64,000 nt of DNA, from NCBI GenBank assembly GCA_963082975.1, contig OY720346.1, positions 43,811,296 to 43,875,295 on the forward strand. Reading direction: 5' to 3'. Source of the stretch: Labia minor (taxonomy: Eukaryota > Arthropoda > Insecta > Dermaptera > Spongiphoridae). Under the pieces are notes generated by a model. That model was not told where the DNA came from. It searched no databases and saw only the letters and a list, made by a program, of their open reading frames with translations. The position numbers were made by a program, and so were the translations under genes. This document shows positions 60,901 through 64,000 of the stretch, piece by piece. How positions within the stretch are numbered: the stretch's first letter is position 1; the number at the start of each line of letters is the position of its first letter.

Positions 60901-63800
60901 CAAATAGTGGTATTTATAAATTAATGCACATAAATAAATTATTAAGTTATTTAATCAATATTAATTAATACACAGAGTAAATTTTTTTACACATATTTGT
61001 ATGCACTCGTAAACATATTTATATAATATTTACTCTTCTAGCTTTCATACTAGAAAAATCGTGTATAATGCTCTCAAAATCTATATTTATATTTTTTCCG
61101 CCAGCCCTGCTTTTCAAAAGAAAAATCGATGATTTAAAAAAATATTGGTATATCACTTCAAAGTAATCATATAAACTTTTCAAAAGAAATGACATTTATA
61201 AACTGATATCAAAAAATTTTAGTTAGGAAAAATTGCTGAACAAAATCGTAAAGATGCGTTTACGAATTCAACGAATTTTAATGAATACAATAAAATAAAA
61301 TTATTATCCTGTTCTTGGAATTAGAATTCAAAATTTACACTAAAATGAATTTATATACACAGAGGAATAATATTCGAAATCATATAGTTGATCATCTTAT
61401 ATATAAATCAAATAGTAAACTTATAATAATTATAATAATCATTTATTATTCAAGAAAGAAAAAAAAATAAATATGAAATGAATAAGTTGCTTTTTACAAC
61501 TATAACTAAATATAAAAAATGCCGCCCCAAGATAAGTGCCGCCCGGTGCGGACCGCACCCACCGCACCCCCCTAGGTACGCCACTAATCCCAATGTTATT
61601 AATAAATTTGAAGAAAAATAGTAAAAATGTCTTCTTTCTTTTGAGATTTAAACTTAAAAAACAAATATTAATAACACTTACTGTGATGTAAACTTCAATG
61701 GTGCCAGTAACAAGGGGTCGTAGATGAGCATTAAGTACAAGAGCACGGAACTGTACAATATCACCAGGTTTATAAACGGCTTTATCCGTTTGTACTAACA
61801 CCGAATAACTCTTATGAACGTAATCGAGATGAGTGGTATTTTTAAAATCCAATCCACGTGATCCATTCACAGATAAATTATACGAGCCTGGGCCCAAATC
61901 ACCAATCTATATAAAATCAAAATAATAATATAATTATTATAACTTTATGAGTAGAAGCTGTATAATAATATGGATTTATACGTACATCAAGTTTAGCAAC
62001 TGTAGTTGAGAATGGAGCAACAGTGACTGCCTGGTTTGTATGGAAGTTACCGCCATTGTCACGACGACCGCCAACAATAATACTTACTTCTGTTGGTTCA
62101 GATGTGCCCTGCACACTCACTGCTACATGGTACTCACTGTTCGGTCGAAGCACTTTCGGTGCAACAATCGAATATGTCCTGAAAACAAATAAAAAACAAA
62201 ATATGTTACAATATATAGTATAATGAATAGCATTTAAAGACAATATTATTTCACATATATTCAAAAATTCTGATTGTGTTACATTATTACATCATTATAT
62301 ACGAGTATCATTCTATAAGTAAGGAGAAAAATGAATATACCTCAAAAACTATTTATTGATTCCTACAAAATTCAGAATATTTTTCAACATAATCATACCA
62401 ACAGTGATGCCCTTGTCTCATCTTTCTTGCTACTTCCTAATTCCCGTGTCGAAGAATTCTTTCGATTTACCCCGAAGCTACTTTTGCTTTGCTTCCTTAA
62501 CTCTCTCATTGTTAGTAAATTTTGTTCGGTCACTTTTAAACCGATAAACCCACTTGTAAAAATTCTCACGGATCAAACAACTTTTACCGTACTGTATCAA
62601 TATTCTAGAAAAAATTTCACTTAGTTTTACATCTCTTGCGACTAAAAATCTAATGACAGAGCGCTGTTCTTTTAAGGTGCAATCTTCTAGTGGACTTGCC
62701 ATAGTGAACTTTTAAGGTTATGTTGATATAAAATGATGACGATTTACTATCAAAAATTCTAAAATAATTAATTGTAAATTGATTGAGATCAAAAAATATC
62801 GATAAACTTTACACAATCTTAATCGTGAAAACAATATTTTCTTGAAATGATCATAGATCCTAAAATCGCTGAAGCTGTTTTTGAGAAAAATCTCAAAAAG
62901 ATATTTGCTGTAATATTCTAGTCATATTTTAAATATGGAATTTCAATTTCAAACTCTCTTTCGCTTTTGTATATCACACTACTACTATATAATCTTATAA
63001 TTAAATATATAAAAACGAGATCATTCACAACCCATGGTTATGTATAAATAGGTTCATTTAAATTGTACTAAATTTCGATTATATCTCGAAAATTATAAAA
63101 AATACAGAGTTGGTATATGATGTTGAAAAATTATTATAAAAAAAATCATTTAAATTTAAAGAATAATGAATATAATATTTCACTAAATCTACTCATTAAA
63201 TATTTAAACATTTTTTTTTTGAAAGTTGGGATGTGTAATGACCGTATAACCCGGACCTTGCCTACAATGTCCTATTGTTATTTCTTTGGGCCATTACATA
63301 ATTCTCTTCAATAAAAATTAAAAATTATCTGTTATATTGTTTCAAGCATGATTATATATATATATATATATATATAAATTATTGAAGGCTAAATTAATTT
63401 ATACTTTTATTAACTTAATAAAAAGCCACACACACACACTCAGCCTTAAAACCTACAAAACCCGACAATTTGTGTTTATACCTATTTGTATCTATATGCA
63501 AAATAACGATATAGGTAAAATTTAAAATTTTAAATTATATCTTTAAAAATTGTAAAAACAGAGTGATTAAATGATAAAGGTTGATTTTATAACAAAGATC
63601 ACATAAAAATTTTCAAAATTAAGGATTAATCAGTTTTTAAAAATATAAAATATAGTGTAAAAAATTATATAAAAAAACCTATTCTTATTATTAAAAAAGA
63701 TTTGTTTTGTCTTTAGAATTTTCAATATGAATGCTTTTTGAGAACATAATTTTTTTTACAGTAAATTTATATATATATAAGCAAATAGTAATTTCACCAT
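33969..63800 (-). CDS. Tep: Thioester-containing protein (TEP/CD109-like), with two alternative bait exons
   Basis: A secreted or membrane-tethered member of the alpha-2-macroglobulin/complement C3 family. Such proteins trap proteases or tag microbes covalently through an internal Cys-Gln thioester. Exons on the minus strand: 63,800-63,760 (candidate signal exon), 62,178-61,986, 61,906-61,682, 59,469-59,219, 58,867-58,712, 57,648-57,477, 56,929-56,675, 56,586-56,456, 56,358-55,959, 54,526-54,472, 51,062-51,018, then 50,792-50,627 or 50,411-50,183, then 48,592-48,472, 47,123-46,931, 45,780-45,620, 44,710-44,525, 43,031-42,960, 42,874-42,701, 37,884-37,699, 37,413-37,030, 36,562-36,395, 36,306-36,131, 35,508-35,234, 34,198-33,969. 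All phases close, giving about 1,471 or 1,492 residues, normal for TEPs. MG2, MG3, bait, A2M, thioester (GCGEQ), TED and receptor-binding domains follow in family order. A weak AATAAA lies about 145 bases past the stop. Family certain; exon 1 less so. Confidence 0.93.
34199..35233 (-). other. TEP intron 23, AT-rich
   Basis: A scrap CAGGGGTGAACCTA at about 34,285 resembles a hAT terminus without a visible partner. A (TA)n tract lies at about 34,543. Nothing else recognised. Confidence 0.4.
35234..35508 (-). CDS. Tep: TEP exon 23: receptor-binding domain
   Basis: Encodes 91 residues of the A2M receptor-binding fold: NMAVMEVSLPSGFTAD, then VIMLYFDKM and PVPVSIYDYYDS. The acceptor is TTTTCACAG. 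It enters in phase 2 and leaves in phase 1. Confidence 0.9.
35573..36098 (-). mobile_element. Family A element, copy 4, in TEP intron 22
   Basis: Runs from CTGGAGTGTCTCCACTCGAC to TCTCTGGCGAGATAATA with the family A block order. It fills most of the intron between exons 23 and 22. Confidence 0.6.
36131..36306 (-). CDS. Tep: TEP exon 22: CUB-linker/late MG region
   Basis: Encodes 58 residues beginning LPSKTRSLNITARGSG, with VIAQVSYRYNVN, the usual segment leading into the receptor-binding domain. The donor is GC|GTAATT, phase 2. Confidence 0.85.
36395..36562 (-). CDS. Tep: TEP exon 21: end of TED / CUB region
   Basis: Begins DTVIGIEALARLGERL, the conserved 'DTV.G..AL' segment of TEPs, and ends AIILQKNQ. 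The donor CAA|GTGATT is a weaker consensus, but phase and length (56 codons) fit. Confidence 0.83.
36563..37029 (-). other. TEP intron 20
   Basis: AT-rich. Contains a lone CCCTTACTATCGTCGGTCGG end of the family F type at about 36,717. Confidence 0.5.
37030..37413 (-). CDS. Tep: TEP exon 20: thioester domain helices
   Basis: 128 codons, phase 0 at both ends. It encodes alpha-alpha helix repeats of the thioester domain, with DPYAIALCAYALHRANH, NIEMSAYALMTYL and WIVAQRNANGGFVSTQ. The last is the conserved 'RN..GGF.STQ' TEP signature. Confidence 0.92.
37699..37884 (-). CDS. Tep: TEP exon 19: thioester domain
   Basis: 62 codons in phase 0, with ALHWLASQQRNDGAFPE and GLALTAYTLITFLE, both typical TED helix sequences. 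The acceptor is ATATAG and the donor CCT|GTAAGT. Confidence 0.92.
38598..38707 (+). repeat. Two 55-bp tandem repeats in the hAT 5' region
   Basis: Two seemingly identical units starting TGTTAATTATAAGTTCATTT. About 190 bp later a 30-bp unit (TTTTAGAATCAAATTACGAA and spacer) is repeated three times at 38,892-38,982. hAT transposases of this group often bind subterminal repeats; a binding role here is inference. Confidence 0.8.
39212..41071 (+). CDS. hAT transposase, 619 residues
   Basis: Cut-and-paste transposase of the hAT superfamily, closest by eye to the ZBED5 / SCAND3 / FAM200-like group. The N-terminal part is basic with a putative nuclear signal (TKKRKTRK). A BED zinc finger uses C56, C59, H76 and H81 (CVLC ... 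LRRHLQTKH). The RNase H-like catalytic core shows D203 in LQLDESTDVTNN and D269 in GICTDGARAMSG, the C-x2-H motif (C297, H300), the conserved DVRWLSRGK (356-364), and E572 in the C-terminal dimerisation segment YLCEQAFSVLFYIKSKYRN. The three acidic catalytic positions are present and the frame is uninterrupted, so the protein could be active. ATG at 39,212 is chosen because MDRW(L) at the N-terminus is common in this group. Confidence 0.92.
   Translation: MDRWLQTGSTQKRKESDDEASTANSTKKRKTRKYSDDYLSFGFTYICNNDVERPVCVLCQESLSNESMKPANLRRHLQTKHSEHVSKSIEFFKMKKEELNSSQRLMVKTGSGGMSKKAVMASYEVALLIAKAGKPHNIAEQLILPATKVITNIMLGTKAANDINLISLSNDTVKNRIEDMSCNIKEELISRVRKSHYYSLQLDESTDVTNNANLLAFIRYEFENKIQEDVLFCDSLPSRTTANDIFNSLNNFITENEIEWPKCVGICTDGARAMSGTRTGLIALIKNVAPQVVWNHCCIHRESLAAKNMSPDLKRTLDEVVKIVNFIKARPLNSRVFKILCEEMGSQHTHLLLHTDVRWLSRGKVLIRFFELRDEIRLFLIDAHFELTECFNDFIWLAKVAYLTDIFTKLNELNLSLQGTVVNIFKVEDKIEAMIKKIDLWSKRIQNGVYESFPTLNDFIESSSEKLLNQTRQLFVEHLITLKSNFRKYFSTPDPCNNWIRDPFNMEITNAKHLSAPEQDILVELSCDTTYKLKFNKTELSNFWLLLRSDYPALANKALQHLIPFCKTYLCEQAFSVLFYIKSKYRNKLNVEPDLRLKVSNIKPDIEILVSRKQLHTSH
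41955..42380 (-). mobile_element. RTE-like LINE 3' end in TEP intron 18
   Basis: Collinear with 14,190-14,685: simple TATCTATC tract, CGAAAGTTTTTGGCCACAGC, TCTCTCACGTTCCTTCCTAC, CATTCTAGCCACGTGTCCTG. The plus-strand 100-residue frame is a shadow. Coding on the minus strand is broken. Confidence 0.6.
42701..42874 (-). CDS. Tep: TEP exon 18: thioester domain
   Basis: 58 codons in phase 0: AIGFLEKGYQQELTYRHKDG then GSTWLTAFVAKSF. The 'GYQ.EL.Y...DGSFSAFGE.D..GSTWLTAFV' pattern is diagnostic of TEP/A2M thioester domains. Confidence 0.95.
42960..43031 (-). CDS. Tep: TEP exon 17: thioester motif exon
   Basis: A 24-codon exon encoding LPSGCGEQNMLNFVPNIVII. GCGEQ is the thioester site; the Cys and Gln form the reactive bond (C922 and Q925 in isoform A numbering). 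Its presence indicates a TEP able to bind targets covalently. Confidence 0.97.
43032..44524 (-). other. TEP intron 16, mostly a foldback element
   Basis: The intron is dominated by the 1.1 kb foldback element at 43,276-44,436. The remainder is AT-rich. Confidence 0.7.
43276..44436. mobile_element. Large foldback element with about 400-bp inverted arms (family F)
   Basis: The outer ends are inverse: AAATAAGTTGATCTGTGGCC on the left, GGCCACAGGTCAACTTATTT on the right. Moving inward, both arms carry TTTCAAACTGTCGGTCGG (or its inverse), a TATCCATATCTGTTTTTTA segment, a GACGTCA segment, and TACCGACCGACGATAGTAAG with CACATGTGGAGATTTTT. Several extra copies of the TACCGACCGACGATAG end (43,520; 43,655; 43,806; 44,070) suggest nested insertions of a shorter related unit. 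No protein is encoded. Family ends also appear at 29,035, 29,485, 30,293 and 36,717. Confidence 0.65.
44525..44710 (-). CDS. Tep: TEP exon 16
   Basis: 62 codons in phase 0: PEGETQYINKAIFIDLRDKN, then DIPKNIVSGSEYVEVSAVGD and SIPNLEKLIQ. This is the conserved lead-in to the thioester exon. Confidence 0.95.
45620..45780 (-). CDS. Tep: TEP exon 15: A2M domain, late MG
   Basis: Encodes KVELYRRKQVQVKPQ, VSFMIVPKKLGYVTIKVTA and DAIERQLLVR, a macroglobulin beta-sandwich region. It enters in phase 1 and leaves in phase 0 at CGG|GTTTGT. Confidence 0.92.
46060..46340. repeat. Tandem, internally palindromic repeat (about 112 bp x 2)
   Basis: Two tandem units start GTCTCAGTGATAAACTGTGT and GTCTCAGCGATAAACTGTGT, and contain AACTGTGCAGTTT-type palindromes. 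Related half-units (AAACTGCGCAGTT, AACTGCACAGGTCAC) occur at the edges. It lies directly upstream of the MADF remnant, so it is probably the subterminal region of that transposon. Confidence 0.6.
46369..46707 (+). pseudogene. MADF-domain gene remnant (PIF/Harbinger-type transposon accessory gene)
   Basis: Two frames together resemble a MADF DNA-binding domain: KEFLESYRSFPELRAT in one frame (from about 46,377), then CLYDKIIDKLNPIDGSTTRD, FRREL KK and TLLYFDRLMVLVDQ in another (from 46,465). Transposon-linked MADF proteins typically read 'F...Y.SFP.LW', 'AYD.L...L.PIDPNATRD', 'FRKELKK', 'LWYFDLL.FL.DQ'. A frameshift near 46,460 and loss of the downstream part make it non-functional. It is antisense to the TEP gene within its intron. 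Confidence 0.6.
46931..47123 (-). CDS. Tep: TEP exon 14: A2M domain
   Basis: 64 codons: LRVYRPFFISLDLPYNVIRG, then AVPIVVFNYMDKEVTATVTL. This is the classical 'PFF...LPY...RGE...P..VFNY' A2M-domain sequence. It ends in phase 1. Confidence 0.95.
47124..48471 (-). other. TEP intron 13, AT-rich
   Basis: A scrap with AGAAATCGGTTCAGCCAATT and CCGGACAGACAGATAGAGAG near 48,190-48,260 is an old dispersed repeat. Otherwise nothing recognised. Confidence 0.4.
48472..48592 (-). CDS. Tep: TEP exon 13: A2M domain start, joins either bait exon
   Basis: Begins ADGRVSLSRKKAPDTITSW, then IITGFSIDPIYGLGLTDAPS, the highly conserved A2M-domain start. It enters in phase 2, matching the phase-2 donors of both alternative bait exons. 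Confidence 0.95.
48593..50182 (-). other. TEP intron between bait exon 12B and exon 13
   Basis: Holds a family B MITE at 49,417-49,650. No third bait-like exon was found by eye here. Confidence 0.5.
49417..49650. mobile_element. Family B Tc1-like MITE, intronic
   Basis: Begins ACAGTGACGGAAAAAGTAAA beside TA. The interior shares TATATGAATCAAGATTAAAG with the copy at 15,113. The right end is degraded. Confidence 0.55.
50183..50411 (-). CDS. Tep: TEP exon 12B: alternative bait region, long form
   Basis: 229 bp, entering in phase 1 (acceptor CCTCACAG) and leaving in phase 2 (donor GCTGA|GTATGA). It encodes about 76 residues: WRVSRVGGPAGAGGRNLED, RPPLAGPYAFSRIPRPIW, and EPTWLFENVVA, which parallels the ETWLWE end of exon 12A. 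It is rich in Pro, Arg and Gly, and its GC content stands out from the flanks. The bait region is where proteases cut or where recognition varies, so swapping it is expected to change specificity. Confidence 0.88.
50412..50626 (-). other. Spacer between the two bait exons
   Basis: 215 bp. Contains a GA-rich tract on the plus strand (about 50,575-50,620), which is a long polypyrimidine tract on the minus strand just past the donor of exon 12A. Confidence 0.6.
50627..50792 (-). CDS. Tep: TEP exon 12A: alternative bait region, short form
   Basis: 166 bp, entering in phase 1 (acceptor GATATCAG) and leaving in phase 2 (donor GCTGG|GTACGC). It encodes about 55 residues: YYRSNVFEDIAEESALDGVG, then LQPPRTRSHFPETWLWEMLD. 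'FPETWLWE' is the standard end of insect TEP bait regions. Two other frames are open across it but are shadows. Confidence 0.92.
51018..51062 (-). CDS. Tep: TEP exon 11: 45-bp constant exon before the bait exons
   Basis: Encodes VYYAMMDAPRPRLG, flanked by CTCATAG and G|GTAAAG. It enters and leaves in phase 1, fitting exon 10 and both bait exons. It is short, so the call relies on phase and splice sites. It could be optional, since its length is a multiple of three. Confidence 0.75.
51063..54471 (-). other. TEP intron 10, AT-rich with long (TA)n tracts
   Basis: Microsatellites (TA)n lie at about 51,614-51,644 and 51,869-51,902; others flank exon 11 at about 50,940-50,968. A possible hAT-type relic spans 53,180-53,462. 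No extra bait exon was recognised. Confidence 0.5.
53180..53462. mobile_element. Possible hAT-type MITE relic
   Basis: The right end CACCAAGAGTGGCCACCCCTG is a hAT-like terminus. The left side has CAGGGTTAAGCTAACCAG. An internal segment GATTTTTCAATATGGCTCT occurs twice. No target duplication was found. Confidence 0.3.
54472..54526 (-). CDS. Tep: TEP exon 10
   Basis: 55 bp encoding NSGTVILSNGLVFEHTPL. This continues exon 9 (AQEVFD + NSGTVILSN), as in insect TEPs just before the bait region. It leaves in phase 1. Confidence 0.92.
54527..55958 (-). other. TEP intron 9, with a family H repeat
   Basis: Contains the family H copy at 55,490-55,650. The rest is AT-rich. The 94-residue plus-strand frame at 55,002-55,286 looks accidental. 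Confidence 0.45.
55490..55650 (-). repeat. Family H repeat, inverted copy
   Basis: Shares TTTCTTTATAAATACTATCT, AGAGCAGTTTCTGAGAACC and TTTTAGCTAGTACAATAAGA with 4,554-4,720 in opposite orientation. Confidence 0.5.
55959..56358 (-). CDS. Tep: TEP exon 9: A2M_N_2 (bait-associated) domain
   Basis: The largest TEP exon, 133 codons: AHVIVHYVTDDGEVVADSLD, PGDNVEIVIDTKPNAYVGIL, GVDQSVLLLRDGNDISRDDV, ending SAQEVFD. 'VG(I/V)LGVDQSVLLL..GNDIS' is a hallmark of arthropod TEPs. Confidence 0.97.
56456..56586 (-). CDS. Tep: TEP exon 8
   Basis: 43 codons: VTVVTKDPRVNEDLELLINS, then LNYQVLGRGDIILANTI. It starts the A2M_N_2 domain. It leaves in phase 2 at AG|GTAAAT. Confidence 0.93.
56675..56929 (-). CDS. 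Tep: TEP exon 7: MG4/MG5 region
   Basis: 85 codons in phase 0: LKISHHDGTPVIDKTNPVIV, then GLIEFTYYPPKNATALTFEA and KYLDLQEWFSG. Confidence 0.93.
56930..57476 (-). other. TEP intron 6, nothing recognised
   Basis: AT-rich, no repeat identified. Confidence 0.5.
57477..57648 (-). CDS. Tep: TEP exon 6: MG4
   Basis: LNEEFEREIKIEVTVEEQLT, then SPEYFKPGLKYNGF, the conserved 'FKPGL.Y.G' step. It enters in phase 2 and leaves in phase 0. Confidence 0.94.
57649..58711 (-). other. TEP intron 5, nothing recognised
   Basis: AT-rich sequence only. Confidence 0.5.
58712..58867 (-). CDS. Tep: TEP exon 5: MG3
   Basis: YTYGKPVKGEATVTAYPTIF, then VDFEFANDF. 'YTYGKPVKG' is the conserved MG3 signature of A2M-family proteins. 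Phase 2 at both ends. Confidence 0.95.
58868..59218 (-). other. TEP intron 4
   Basis: AT-rich, nothing recognised. Confidence 0.5.
59219..59469 (-). CDS. Tep: TEP exon 4: MG2 end and MG3 start
   Basis: DGKGNRVKQWPRA, GVFSGELELSSSPVLGDWII, then QVAEYVLPKFQVTIDAP. 'F.V.EYVLPKF.V' is a family hallmark. It leaves in phase 2 before the Lys of HAK. Confidence 0.96.
59596..59688 (+). other. 30-codon basic open frame within an intron
   Basis: ATG to TAA encoding MSENEDPNETKRRLAKERRA and then RWLARPKKFV. Codon use and charge pattern look protein-like rather than AT-background. It may be the relic of a transposon protein N-terminus. Function unknown. Confidence 0.2.
59920..60226. mobile_element. hAT-type MITE with 8-bp target duplication
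   Basis: Ends TAGTGGTTCCCAACCT and AGGTTGGGAATCACTA are inverted repeats. Flanks TCTTATGA (59,912-59,919) and TCCTATGA (60,227-60,234) differ at one base. The interior is rich in CGCCCCCC. About 307 bp, non-coding. Confidence 0.8.
60831..61586. mobile_element. Non-autonomous hAT element with perfect target duplication
   Basis: AGTGGTTTACCTAG on the left and CTAGGTACGCCACT on the right are inverted repeats. ATCCCAATG is present on both sides (60,822-60,830 and 61,587-61,595; the canonical hAT duplication is 8 bp). Subterminal GCCGCCC repeats resemble those of the MITE at 11,436. No transposase is encoded. Confidence 0.8.
61682..61906 (-). CDS. Tep: TEP exon 3: MG1 end and MG2
   Basis: 75 codons: IGDLGPGSYNLSVNGSRGLD, SYSVLVQTDKAVYKPGDIVQ, FRALVLNAHLRPL. 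'VQTDKA.YKPGD.VQFR' is the classic MG2 (A2M_N) signature. Phase 0 at both ends. Translation past the donor runs into intron. Confidence 0.97.
61986..62178 (-). CDS. Tep: TEP exon 2: MG1
   Basis: TYSIVAPKVLRPNSEYHVAV, then NFHTNQAVTVAPFSTTVAKL. This is the N-terminal MG1 of a mature TEP. The acceptor is TTTTCAG, entering in phase 2; the donor is GAT|GTACGT. It was duplicated at 30,354-30,911. Confidence 0.95.
62297..62705 (-). mobile_element. Internally deleted mariner relic in TEP intron 1
   Basis: From 62,702 the minus strand reads MASPLEDCTLKEQRSVIRFL then YKWVYRFKSDRTKFTNN, joining the N-terminal helix-turn-helix of a SETMAR/GVQW-type mariner transposase to near its C-terminus (LRGKSKEFF, ILNFVGINK). 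The catalytic middle is deleted and the tail has stops after KQK and further on. A right-end TIR candidate is TATACGAGTATCATTCTATA (62,298 onward). It predates the duplication, since the copy at 30,354 carries it too. Confidence 0.65.
62706..63759 (-). other. Remainder of TEP intron 1
   Basis: AT-rich with a (TA)n tract at about 63,354-63,376 and a short (CA)n at about 63,428. Nothing else recognised. Confidence 0.45.
63760..63800 (-). CDS. Tep: Candidate TEP exon 1: start codon and signal peptide
   Basis: ATG in a good context (AAACAATGG) starts MVKLLFAYIYINL and splits the next codon at CT|GTAAAA (phase 2), which matches the phase-2 entry of exon 2. The hydrophobic run suits a signal sequence but is short, and a cleavage site is not obvious. 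Another upstream exon outside the window remains possible. Confidence 0.45.
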
Positions 63801-64000
63801 TGTTTATATGTTGGTTTCTTCACGCCCTTCTGATTAGAGAGACAAAGATTACATATATACGTATAAACAACTCAATTCATTAAAAGTTAAATGTATATAA
63901 AAAAAGGATGAGATTAATTTAGTCACATAATAATAATATTGATAATAATAATAAAACAATTCACAAATACACAGTACTATGTTAAATATCTTATAAAAAA
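63801..64000. other. Possible TEP upstream region
   Basis: If exon 1 is correct, the TEP promoter lies here on the minus strand. No clear TATA or initiator stands out from the AT-rich background. Confidence 0.25.

Larger units (their letters stand above)
59470..61681 (-). other. TEP intron 3, hosting two hAT-type MITEs
   Basis: Besides the MITEs at 59,920-60,226 and 60,831-61,586 there is a short basic plus-strand frame at 59,596-59,688. The rest is AT-rich. Confidence 0.6.

Noticed and set aside
1-64000. Search for LTR, retroviral, Polinton or other virus-like fossils and for CRISPR arrays
   Set aside because: No paired long terminal repeats, gag/pol/env-like or capsid-like segments, or regularly spaced repeat arrays were recognised.

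Overview
The window is nuclear DNA from an arthropod, most likely an insect. It is extremely AT-rich, its genes are split by short GT-AG introns, and it is crowded with Tc1/mariner and hAT DNA transposons, a tRNA-derived SINE and LINE tails. No LTR retrovirus, Polinton or other virus-like fossil was recognised.

Right half (about 33,970-63,800, minus strand): one thioester-containing protein gene (TEP / CD109 / alpha-2-macroglobulin family). I rebuilt 24 exon positions by eye. The reading phase closes at every junction and every exon is open, giving about 1,471 or 1,492 residues. The gene carries the GCGEQ thioester motif, a receptor-binding domain, a Cys-rich motif and a hydrophobic C-terminus resembling a GPI signal. 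Two bait-region exons (12A and 12B) lie in tandem between constant exons. Both start in phase 1 and end in phase 2, so exactly one must be used. A candidate signal-peptide exon at 63,760-63,800 fits by phase but is less certain.

The introns of this gene host many transposons. The largest is an apparently intact 3.3 kb hAT element (38,131-41,457) with an uninterrupted 619-residue transposase and a perfect 8-bp target duplication. There are also a 1.1 kb foldback element (about 43,276-44,436), two hAT-type MITEs, a MADF-domain remnant and LINE tails. A diverged, inverted copy of intron 1 plus exon 2 sits downstream of the gene at 30,354-30,911.

Middle (17,801-26,704, minus strand): at least six exons of a second gene of unknown function. 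Its roughly 1,096 codons encode an Asn/Ser/Lys-rich protein with an in-frame 69-bp tandem repeat. The 5' end was not found.

Left (1-17,700): no convincing host gene. It holds degraded repeats, a foldback element with a tRNA-like core, SINE and mariner copies, and an isolated GC-rich island (13,568-14,160) that may be regulatory or part of an unrecognised gene. The two host genes show no evident functional link.
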